Below, one piece after another: positions 7,365 through 12,878 of a stretch of DNA of 13,481 nt (the first letter of the stretch is position 1; each line of letters begins with the position of its first letter). The notes under the pieces were generated by a model. That model was not told where the DNA came from and ran no database searches. It saw only the letters and a list, made by a program, of their open reading frames with translations. This DNA is from an uncultured Christensenella sp. (lineage in GTDB: Bacteria; Bacillota; Clostridia; Christensenellales; Borkfalkiaceae): the NCBI GenBank assembly GCA_910578765.1, contig CAJTRW010000024.1, positions 12,877 through 26,357 on the forward strand, read 5' to 3'. A program made the position numbers and the translations under genes.

Positions 7365-8867
7365 TTATTTTTTGGGTTTCATCGTCGGGAACAGCAGAAC
7401 GTCGCGTATTGTGGGGCTGTCCGTCAGAAGCATGACCAGTCTGTCCACGCCGAAGCCCAGTCCGCCCGTGGGCGGCAAGCCGTATTCCAGCGCCGTGACG
7501 AAATCTTCGTCTACCTGCGCGTTGCTGTTCGGTTCCTGCGCGCGCTTTTGCTCTACCTGTCTTACAAACCGTTGCTTTTGGTCAATGGGGTCGTTCAGCT
7601 CGGAAAACGCGTTGCCGAACTCGTGCGCGCAGATGAAATATTCGAATCTCTGCGTAAATGCGGGGTCGTCCTCCTTGCGCTTAGCAAGCGGAGAATTTTC
7701 CACGGGATAATCGTAAATAAACGTGGGCTGGATAAGCTTATCCTCTGCAAACGCGTCGAATAGCGCTATCAGAACATGTCCCTTGGTTGCGGAGGCGCCT
7801 TCCTCCACTTTAACGCCCAACTTTTCGGCGCAAGCGCGCGCGTCCGCGTCGGTCTTCCAATCGTCATAGTCCGCGCCGGCGTATTTTTTAACCGCTTCCT
7901 TCATGGTAAGCCGCGCCCACTTGCCGCCCAGCCGGATTTCCGTTCCCTGATAGTTTATATCCGTCGTTCCGCACACCTTTTCGGCGACGTGCGCGTACAT
8001 TTTTTCGACAATGTCCATCATGTCGAAGTAATTAAGATAAGCCGCGTACATTTCAACCGTAGTAAATTCCGGATTGTGGAAAGCGTCCATTCCCTCGTTA
8101 CGGAAAATTCTGCCCACCTCGTAAACTCGTTCGAATCCGCCGACTATCAGCCTTTTCAGATACAGCTCGGTCTCTATGCGCAGGTACATATCTATGTCCA
8201 GCGCGTTGTGCTTTGTTTTGAAAGGACGCGCCGCCGCCCCTATTTCAAGCGTGTTTAAAACGGGGGTATCCACCTCCAAAAAGCCCGCGCCGTCAAGATA
8301 TCCGCGGATAGCCGCAAGCACGGCGGATCTTTTCACGAAGGTTTTTTTAACTTCGGGATTAACTATAAGGTCCAGCTCTCTGCGGCGGTATCTTATGTCG
8401 GTATCTTTAAGCCCGTGCTGTTTTTCGGGCAGGGGATGCAGACATTTGGTCAGCATTTCCACACGGTTGCAGTGAATCGAAATTTCACCCGTCTGGGTTT
8501 TGAAAACATAACCGGTAACGCCGATTATATCGCCGATATCGTAGTCCTTTTTGAAGCTTGCGTAGACGTCTTCGCCCACGTCGTCGCGCCGCACGTATAA
8601 CTGAATAAGTCCGTTATCGTCCTGAATATGCGAAAAGGAAGCCTTGCCCATTATCCGGCGGGACATAAGTCTGCCGGCAAGACTGACTTCCTTGCCATCG
8701 AACGCGTCGAAATTTCCCTTAACTTCGCCGGAACGCGCGGTAAGGCGGTATGACGTTTTTGCAAAAGGATTGAATCCGTCCGCTATAAGTTTCTGCAATT
8801 TTTCACGGCGTATTCTCGCCTGCTCGACAAGTTCTTCTTCCGTAAGCTCCACAGTTTTTTCTTCCAT
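7365..8867 (-). CDS. lysS: Lysyl-tRNA synthetase, class II
   Basis: LysS activates lysine with ATP and charges tRNA-Lys. The 500-aa product has the expected order: an N-terminal helix, an OB-fold anticodon-binding domain (about 60-140; VSLAGRLMSRRIMGKASF) and a class II catalytic core. Motif 1 lies at about 186-202 (GYLDGAGFLEVDTPVL), motif 2 at 247-274 (RVYEVGRIFRNEGMDAFH then NPEFTTVEMY) and motif 3 at 469-495 (GLGFGVDRLVMLLTDS). The HEFGNAFSELNDP block (415-427) is typical of LysRS. One small departure: the loop after motif 1 reads LNTLEIGAAARPF where most bacterial enzymes have a Gly-rich AGGAxARPF; catalytic blocks are otherwise intact. ATG at 8867 with AAAGG 8-9 nt upstream, 10 bp after the greA stop, so it is co-expressed with greA. 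Confidence 0.97.
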   Translation of the reverse strand: MEEKTVELTEEELVEQARIRREKLQKLIADGFNPFAKTSYRLTARSGEVKGNFDAFDGKEVSLAGRLMSRRIMGKASFSHIQDDNGLIQLYVRRDDVGEDVYASFKKDYDIGDIIGVTGYVFKTQTGEISIHCNRVEMLTKCLHPLPEKQHGLKDTDIRYRRRELDLIVNPEVKKTFVKRSAVLAAIRGYLDGAGFLEVDTPVLNTLEIGAAARPFKTKHNALDIDMYLRIETELYLKRLIVGGFERVYEVGRIFRNEGMDAFHNPEFTTVEMYAAYLNYFDMMDIVEKMYAHVAEKVCGTTDINYQGTEIRLGGKWARLTMKEAVKKYAGADYDDWKTDADARACAEKLGVKVEEGASATKGHVLIALFDAFAEDKLIQPTFIYDYPVENSPLAKRKEDDPAFTQRFEYFICAHEFGNAFSELNDPIDQKQRFVRQVEQKRAQEPNSNAQVDEDFVTALEYGLPPTGGLGFGVDRLVMLLTDSPTIRDVLLFPTMKPKK

Positions 8868-8877
8868 AAAATTACCT

Positions 8878-9348
8878 TTAATTTATCGACAGTATTTTCA
8901 GTATATAGCTCGTTCCGTCGGGACATTCCACATTCACGCGCTCGCCTTTCTTTTTCTTTAAAAGCGCCTTGCCTATGGGCGACTCGATGGAAATCTTACC
9001 GTTCATGACGTCAACGTCGGTTACCGAGGTGAGGGTATACACGCTCTCCTCCTCCATATCCTCGTCGTAAACCTTAACAACGCTGTTGAGATGAACGAAA
9101 GTGTTGTCCGTTTCTTCCTCGCGCACGTCCGCGTTTTTAATCTGATATTCCAGCTCGGCTATTTTTCCCTCGTTGGAGCGCTGTTCCTCGCGCGCCGCGT
9201 CGTACTCCGCGTTTTCCGAAAGGTCTCCGTGGCTGCGGGCTTCCGCGATTCTTTCTATAATTTCCGGACGTTTGGTTTTGACAAGATAGTCAAGCTCCTT
9301 TTTCAAATCGTCCAAATTCTTTTGAGTCATTACAAAACGTTCTGACAT
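8878..9348 (-). CDS. greA: Transcript cleavage (elongation) factor GreA
   Basis: GreA inserts a coiled coil into the RNA polymerase secondary channel and stimulates hydrolysis of backtracked RNA, rescuing stalled complexes. The 156-aa product has the N-terminal coiled coil (about 8-75) with the family tip motif ARSHGDLSENAEYDAAREEQ (37-56), including the catalytic acidic pair Asp 42 and Glu 45, then a C-terminal FKBP-like domain ending in ISIESPIGKALLKKKKGERV (119-138) and a Y-x-I-L-x-I-x-I-type end. Length is normal. The first ATG (9348) is chosen because AGAGGT lies 6 nt upstream (9355-9360) and family members carry a few residues before the MTxxxxxxL motif; a Met at residue 7 is the alternative. 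It is the first gene of a six-gene operon. Confidence 0.97.
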   Translation of the reverse strand: MSERFVMTQKNLDDLKKELDYLVKTKRPEIIERIAEARSHGDLSENAEYDAAREEQRSNEGKIAELEYQIKNADVREEETDNTFVHLNSVVKVYDEDMEEESVYTLTSVTDVDVMNGKISIESPIGKALLKKKKGERVNVECPDGTSYILKILSIN

Positions 9349-9380
9349 TCCGTTACCTCTTTTTGCCGATTTTTTTCACT

Positions 9381-9431
9381 AAGCGATAAACAAACGTGAT
9401 TCCGGATAAACGGAACCACGCATCGTCGCTT
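9381..9431 (-). promoter_or_regulatory. Structured greA leader with terminator-like hairpin (possible attenuator)
   Basis: In the predicted greA 5' leader a 10-bp stem (arms 9411-9420 and 9395-9404, one G-T wobble, 6-nt loop) is followed on the RNA by UUUGUUUAU, as an intrinsic terminator would be. An outer 6-bp stem AAGCGA / TCGCTT (9426-9431 with 9381-9386) encloses it and begins at about the predicted transcription start. Readthrough would yield the greA operon mRNA; termination would yield an RNA of about 45 nt. A similar arrangement, the GraL leader RNAs, is known for E. coli greA. Function here is inference. Confidence 0.55.
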
Positions 9432-9435
9432 AACT

Positions 9436-9464
9436 ATTATATATGCAATTGCCGATTTTGTCAA
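9436..9464 (-). promoter_or_regulatory. Consensus sigma-A promoter of the greA-lysS-tmk-holB-ricT operon
   Basis: On the minus strand TTGACA (9459-9464), a 17-bp spacer and TATAAT (9436-9441): both hexamers and the spacing match the vegetative sigma consensus exactly. Transcription should start near 9430, about 81 nt before the greA ATG. No comparable promoter is seen inside the downstream operon until the ferredoxin gene. Confidence 0.88.
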
Positions 9465-9511
9465 CACAATAACCCTTGGCGGAGGGCAATAATTTTCAAC
9501 GAAATATTATT

Positions 9512-10678
9512 TCAAAGACCGTTGACAAAGTCGGAAATTCTTTCCACCGCAATCGTAAGGTTGCGCATAGACGTCGCATAAGAACACCTGACGTGGTTAA
9601 CGCCCGCCGCGCCGAACGCCGCCCCGGGAACCACTGCCACCTTGCATTTTTCAAGCAGGGCGTTAGCAAAGCCTTCACCGTCCAGCCCCGTCTTTTCCAC
9701 GGACGGAAAAACATAAAAAGCGCCCTTCGGCTTAAAGCATTTCAACCCGAGGGAATTTAGTGCGTTTACGAGAAAGACCCCTCTGCGGCAATACTCGGCG
9801 CGCATTTCTTCCACGACGGAAAACCCGTCGGAAAAGCCGTCTTTAAGCGCGCACACCGCCGCGCGCTGACTCATGTGCGGCGCGCACAGAATTGTGTACT
9901 GGTGTATTTTGAACATTGCTTCGTCTATTTCCTTGGGAGCGCATACGAAACCGACGCGCCAGCCCGTCATTGCAAACGCCTTTGAAAAACCGTTTATAAG
10001 CACCGTTCGCTCCGCCATATTGCCCATCGAAGCGATAGATGCGTGTTTGTCCGTATAAGTAAGCTCGGCATAAATTTCGTCGGAAATAACAAGCAGGTCG
10101 TGCTTTTCTATTACGGGAATTATGGCTTCCACCTGTCCGCGCGTCATGACCGCGCCCGTAGGATTGTTCGGGTACGCCAGAATAACGGCTTTGGTTTTTG
10201 GCGTTATCGCCGCTTCCATAATTTCCGGCGTGAGGATAAAATCGTTTTCGGCGGAACACTTTACGGCGACGGGCGTGCCCCCCGCCAGAATCACCGCGGG
10301 CGCATAGGAAACGTATGACGGCTCGGGGACGAGAATTTCGTCGCCGACGTCGCACACTGCGCGCAGGGCAAGGTCTATAGCTTCGCTTGCCCCGACGGTA
10401 ACAATGGTGCGTTCGGGTGGATAGCAAACGCCGAAGCGCTCCTGCAAATAGCGCGAAATAAGTTCGCGCAGTTCTAAAAGCCCCCTGTTGCCCGTGTATT
10501 GGGTGTAGCCGCGCTGTAACGAGCGTATTGCCGCGTCCCTCACGTTCCAGGGCGTAACAAAGTCCGGCTCACCCACGCCGAGCGAAATAGCCCCTTCCAT
10601 CTTCTGGACTATATCGAAAAATTTTCTGATACCGCTTGGCTGTAATGACGCGGCTCTTTTATTTACGAAATTTCTCAT
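9512..10678 (-). CDS. PLP-dependent aminotransferase, class I/II (PatA/AspC-like)
   Basis: A 388-aa fold type I aminotransferase. Seen: ISLGVGEPDFVTP (31-43), YTQYTGNRGLLELRELI (58-74), VTVGASEAIDLALRAV (93-108), AYPNNPTGAVM (168-178), SDEIYAEL (199-206) with the PLP Asp-x-x-Tyr pair, the Schiff-base lysine in INGFSKAFAMTGWRVGF (228-244, Lys 233), and the carboxylate-binding Arg 364 in HVRCSYATS. The closest named types are B. subtilis PatA (N-acetyl-diaminopimelate aminotransferase in lysine and peptidoglycan precursor synthesis) and general aspartate or aromatic aminotransferases; the amino donor cannot be settled from sequence. It follows an Lrp/AsnC regulator by 18 bp, and such pairs are common in Clostridia, which suggests that amino acid availability controls it. 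ATG at 10678. No terminator with a U-run is seen downstream, so read-through towards greA is possible. Confidence 0.93.
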   Translation of the reverse strand: MRNFVNKRAASLQPSGIRKFFDIVQKMEGAISLGVGEPDFVTPWNVRDAAIRSLQRGYTQYTGNRGLLELRELISRYLQERFGVCYPPERTIVTVGASEAIDLALRAVCDVGDEILVPEPSYVSYAPAVILAGGTPVAVKCSAENDFILTPEIMEAAITPKTKAVILAYPNNPTGAVMTRGQVEAIIPVIEKHDLLVISDEIYAELTYTDKHASIASMGNMAERTVLINGFSKAFAMTGWRVGFVCAPKEIDEAMFKIHQYTILCAPHMSQRAAVCALKDGFSDGFSVVEEMRAEYCRRGVFLVNALNSLGLKCFKPKGAFYVFPSVEKTGLDGEGFANALLEKCKVAVVPGAAFGAAGVNHVRCSYATSMRNLTIAVERISDFVNGL

Positions 10679-10696
10679 TGCAGTATTCCGTCCGCG

Positions 10697-11185
10697 CTAT
10701 GCCTGCACGCTGAGGCGACCGTCGTTTTTCTTATACATTTCCGCCCCCTCAACTTTATATTTTTTGAGAATAAAATGGGTAGCCGTGGATATAACGGTAT
10801 CGTATGTGGAAATTTTTTCCGACACGAATCTGGATACGCTGCGCAGAGACTTGCCGTGAACTATTACCGCCAAATCGTACGCGCCGCTCATCAGATATAA
10901 ATTTTTAACTTCGTCGTGCTCAGCTATTTCGTATGCTATTTTATCGAAGCCGTGCCCGCGCTGGGGAGTTACCTTTACTTCGATAAGCGCTTCCACCGCT
11001 TCTTCCTCCAGGCTGTCGGAATTAATTATCGCGGTATATTTTACTATTACTCCGCCTTCCTCCAACTTTGCCGTTGCCTCCGCTACGGTCTTTTTGTCCG
11101 CTCCCAGCATAGCGGCAATTTTATCCGTCGTCAGGCGGGAATTTTCCGTAATCAGCGCGAGTATGTCTTTTTCAAGCTTATCCAT
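10697..11185 (-). CDS. Lrp/AsnC family transcriptional regulator
   Basis: A 162-aa feast/famine regulator. The N-terminal winged helix-turn-helix spans about 1-50 (DKLEKDILALITENSRLTTD then KIAAMLGADKKTVAEATAKL), followed by the C-terminal RAM ligand-binding and oligomerisation domain (about 63-140, with VEALIEVKVTP and the KNLYLMSGAYDLAVIVHG strand-turn-strand that carries the family Gly-x-Asp). Such proteins form dimers to octamers and respond to amino acids. The ATG at 11185 is chosen because AAGGAG (11193-11198) sits 7 nt upstream and the product begins as the family does; a GTG at 11218 in the same frame falls at or before the predicted transcription start. It probably regulates the aminotransferase 18 bp downstream and may regulate itself or the divergent gene; this is inference. 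Confidence 0.94.
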   Translation of the reverse strand: MDKLEKDILALITENSRLTTDKIAAMLGADKKTVAEATAKLEEGGVIVKYTAIINSDSLEEEAVEALIEVKVTPQRGHGFDKIAYEIAEHDEVKNLYLMSGAYDLAVIVHGKSLRSVSRFVSEKISTYDTVISTATHFILKKYKVEGAEMYKKNDGRLSVQA

Positions 11186-11223
11186 AAAGTTTCTCCTTGT
11201 TGCGGTTTTGATTTTCACTGACT

Positions 11224-11252
11224 ATTTTATTCTTTTTTACCGCGGTTGTCAA
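11224..11252 (-). promoter_or_regulatory. Sigma-A promoter of the lrp-aminotransferase unit
   Basis: On the minus strand TTGACA (11247-11252), a 17-bp spacer and TAAAAT (11224-11229). The predicted start near 11217 gives a leader of about 32 nt containing the strong AAGGAG site. The -35 box is only 3 bp from the -35 box of the divergent promoter, so the two cannot easily be occupied at the same time. Confidence 0.82.
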
Positions 11253-11255
11253 CGC

Positions 11256-11284
11256 TTTACTTTTTACACGGTACAGAGTATAAT
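11256..11284 (+). promoter_or_regulatory. Sigma-A promoter of the divergent small-protein genes
   Basis: TTTACT (11256-11261), 17-bp spacer, TATAAT (11279-11284). The expected transcription start, 6-8 nt past the -10 box, is 11290-11292, which coincides with the ATG at 11291. The mRNA would therefore have little or no 5' leader. Confidence 0.75.
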
Positions 11285-11290
11285 GATAAT

Positions 11291-11551
11291 ATGTTCAGAA
11301 TATGGGCGAAGGTAATCGCCGACGGCAAAATAACAAAACAACTTACTTACGAACGCGACGAAAAATTTACTTATTCGCAGTTTTTTTCATACCTTGCGGA
11401 TATTTGCGAGGAGCTGGATATCGCCACGCCCGTGCTTTTGAAAACGCATATCTTCAATTATGCGAAGTTTAACACCGTCCGTTTTATTCCGCGCGATTTT
11501 GCCGAAAGCGTGGACTTCGACAAGCTTATTCTCGAAAATATCGTGCTTTGA
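11291..11551 (+). CDS. Conserved hypothetical protein, 86 aa
   Basis: I do not know a function for this protein. It is soluble-looking, begins MFRIWAKVIADGKI, and has an alternation of strands and one helix (FTYSQFFSYLADICEELDIA, about 33-52), then PVLLKTHIFNYAKFNTVRFI and a C-terminal DFAESVDFDKLILENIVL. The pattern (MFR-aromatic start, a helix with L..IC.ELD, then P.(W/L)L, F....VRF, DF.ES.(D/E)FD.L) resembles short clostridial conserved hypotheticals that I recall, so this is probably a real, conserved gene. No Cys clusters, signal peptide or catalytic motif is visible. The ATG at 11291 matches that N-terminus. There is no Shine-Dalgarno sequence, and the promoter predicts transcription starting at or within one base of the ATG. 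The sequence encoding the longer upstream reading frame (from 11246) is promoter. It is followed by a small membrane protein gene on the same strand. Confidence 0.78.
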   Translation: MFRIWAKVIADGKITKQLTYERDEKFTYSQFFSYLADICEELDIATPVLLKTHIFNYAKFNTVRFIPRDFAESVDFDKLILENIVL

Positions 11552-11590
11552 CGGCGGCATATATTTTTGCATATAGCGCATACTTCGATT

Positions 11591-11800
11591 ATGAAATTTA
11601 CATGCGTGTTATGCGTCGCAATTTTAATTGCACTGGGAATATGCGGCGGCGTTTACGCACTTTCTGGTTTTAATCTTTTATATCTGCTGTGTTTCCGTTC
11701 TACGGTTGTTTACCGTTGCGTGTTGAGCGTCGGCGGAGTGTGCGCTCTTTTCAATATCTATTCGCTGATAGTTTTCAAGCCTTTCAGGGGGTTAAAGTAA
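11591..11800 (+). CDS. Small membrane protein, possibly DUF378 family
   Basis: A 69-aa protein with two predicted transmembrane segments (about 4-23, CVLCVAILIALGICGGVYAL, and 43-62, CVLSVGGVCALFNIYSLIVF) separated by GFNLLYLLCFRSTVVYR, with a basic C-terminus KPFRGLK. The layout of two helices, a central (G)FNL / FDLV-type segment, a short (S)T..xR(I/V)xY-like turn and a basic tail resembles DUF378 (YuzA-type) membrane proteins of unknown function, although the family's GALNWGL motif is not retained. The start is uncertain: the ATG at 11591 has no clear ribosome binding site, and an in-frame TTG at 11567 (eight more residues) has only a weak GGCGG upstream. It lies 39 bp after the 86-aa gene, probably on the same transcript, and its stop codon overlaps the first bases of the terminator stem. 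Confidence 0.55.
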   Translation: MKFTCVLCVAILIALGICGGVYALSGFNLLYLLCFRSTVVYRCVLSVGGVCALFNIYSLIVFKPFRGLK

Positions 11801-11829
11801 AAGCCTTTCTTGCATTGAAAGGCTTTTTT
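11799..11829. terminator. Bidirectional intrinsic terminator between convergent genes
   Basis: AAAAGCCTTTC (11799-11809) pairs with GAAAGGCTTTT (11817-11827) around a 7-nt loop. On the plus strand the stem is followed by a run of six T; on the minus strand its 3' side is followed by TTTTACTTT. It sits directly at the stop of the small membrane protein and 8-10 bp past the stop of the convergent 304-aa gene, so it can serve both. Confidence 0.88.
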
Positions 11830-11836
11830 GTTTTAC

Positions 11837-12751
11837 TTATTCGACCTCCGCTTTTACGCTTGCCCCCGTTGCTGCGTCCTGATACATTATCCAGAAACCG
11901 CTGTCGGCGTTTTGTTCGGAAGCGGGTATAAACGAAGCCATTCCCGCGAGGCTGTCGGGCGGGCGGCGTGTGTTTTTACTGGGAACCCCGTAACAGAGAT
12001 ATTGCGGAGTTTCGCCTTTATATATTACGCCGAAAACGTAAAACTTACCTCCGCCGTAGCTTATTTTTACCCAACGCGAATTTTCCACCACCTTTTCCAG
12101 CCCGTCCTCCGCGGGATAGTCCGAAAGAAGCTTATCTATTTCACTCTGCATTTTTTTATAGAAACATTCTCCGCGGGCAAGGGGAATTTCTATTCCGTCC
12201 GCGCCGCCTTCGTCAGCGCCAGCAGCCGCCTCATTTTTATATATGTTGCGCGCGTTTTCCTTTTCGCCCGTATTTTCGCGTACAGACCTACCGTCTTTAT
12301 CAGTTTGCTCGTATTCATAATAATTCTCCTGCGCAAGCGCCTCGTCCTCATATTGGGGAACCGCCGCTTCAGTGCGGTTGATTCTTTCCGACTGTTCTAT
12401 AAACTCCCTTATATCGAGCGCCGCCGCGCGGAAACCGCCGCATATTGCCGCGGCAACGGGTGAAACCTGCTTATTTACAAAGCACGTCAATGCGGAGAAA
12501 CCGCCGCCGGTATCCACGTCCGAATGCCCCTCGAAAAAATTATTTTCTATAATTTGTTTATGCGTTCCGTCCGAAATGGCTGTTACGTATCTTCCCTCGG
12601 TCAGCGGCGCAAAGTTTATAAGCGATACTTCTACTTTTAGGCTGCTGCCGTACTTTTCCGCTTTTATAAGCCCGCTTAAATCTCCGCCGTCTGCGGAAAA
12701 ACCGCTTTTCAGTCCGCGTATTACCGCTATATTTTTCGTATATCCGCCCAT
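11837..12751 (-). CDS. Hypothetical protein with two ordered domains and an acidic linker, 304 aa
   Basis: No function is recognised. The first domain (about 1-122) is Gly-rich and beta-looking, with LKSGFSADGGDLSGLIKAEK (14-33), LKVEVSLINFAPLTEGRY (38-55), SDGTHKQII, FEGHSDVDTGGGFSAL and VSPVAAAICG. Residues 123-192 are a low-complexity, charged, probably disordered linker rich in Glu, Asn, Ala and Tyr. The second domain (about 193-300) starts with a helix (CFYKKMQSEIDKLLSDYP), then WVKISYGGGKFYVFGVIYKG, YLCYGVPSKNTRRPPDSL and GFWIMYQDAATG. I recall similar modules in uncharacterised clostridial proteins, but have no name for them. There is no signal peptide or transmembrane helix, so it is probably cytoplasmic. 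ATG at 12751 with AGGGGA 6 nt upstream (12758-12763); an AT-rich promoter-like region precedes it. Codon use looks like its neighbours. Confidence 0.82.
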   Translation of the reverse strand: MGGYTKNIAVIRGLKSGFSADGGDLSGLIKAEKYGSSLKVEVSLINFAPLTEGRYVTAISDGTHKQIIENNFFEGHSDVDTGGGFSALTCFVNKQVSPVAAAICGGFRAAALDIREFIEQSERINRTEAAVPQYEDEALAQENYYEYEQTDKDGRSVRENTGEKENARNIYKNEAAAGADEGGADGIEIPLARGECFYKKMQSEIDKLLSDYPAEDGLEKVVENSRWVKISYGGGKFYVFGVIYKGETPQYLCYGVPSKNTRRPPDSLAGMASFIPASEQNADSGFWIMYQDAATGASVKAEVE

Positions 12752-12783
12752 GACTATTCCCCTAAAAAAACGTTTGTTAATAA

Positions 12784-12812
12784 ATTATATTATAAATACC
12801 TCAATAAAATAA
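12784..12812 (-). promoter_or_regulatory. Possible promoter of the 304-aa protein gene
   Basis: Two overlapping TATAAT boxes occur on the minus strand (12784-12789 and 12789-12794) in a very AT-rich stretch. At 17 bp only TTATTT (12807-12812) is available as a -35 box, which is weak. The position, about 26 nt before the ribosome binding site, is suitable. Confidence 0.4.
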
Positions 12813-12841
12813 CGCTGAAAAATGTAGAAATTGCACTATTA

Positions 12842-12867
12842 AAGGCGGCGCCGTACGGCGCCGCCTT
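12842..12867 (-). terminator. Perfect palindrome, probable terminator of the Pro/Gln-rich gene
   Basis: A 26-bp perfect palindrome: arms AAGGCGGCGCC and GGCGCCGCCTT around GTAC. It starts 12 bp after the stop of the minus-strand gene. The following T-run on that strand is short (TTTAATAG), so it may be a weak terminator or act mainly as a 3' end stabiliser. Being fully symmetric it could act on either strand. Confidence 0.65.
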
Positions 12868-12878
12868 ATAATATTACG

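Noticed and set aside
9488..9511. AT-rich hairpin just after the aminotransferase stop, considered as a terminator
   Set aside because: The stem is nearly all A-T with a bulge and is followed by GCCCTCC, not a T-run.
9396..9581. 61-codon plus-strand frame in the greA upstream region
   Set aside because: GTG start without ribosome binding site, overlaps the promoter and hairpin of greA and the 3' end of the aminotransferase; no sign of a real protein.
11186..11218. GTG start 11 codons upstream for the Lrp regulator
   Set aside because: It falls at the predicted transcription start and has no ribosome binding site, while ATG 11185 has AAGGAG 7 nt upstream.
11828..12463. 211-codon plus-strand reading frame
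   Set aside because: Antisense to the 304-aa gene and begins inside the shared terminator region; the minus strand has a strong ribosome binding site and an ordered-domain product.
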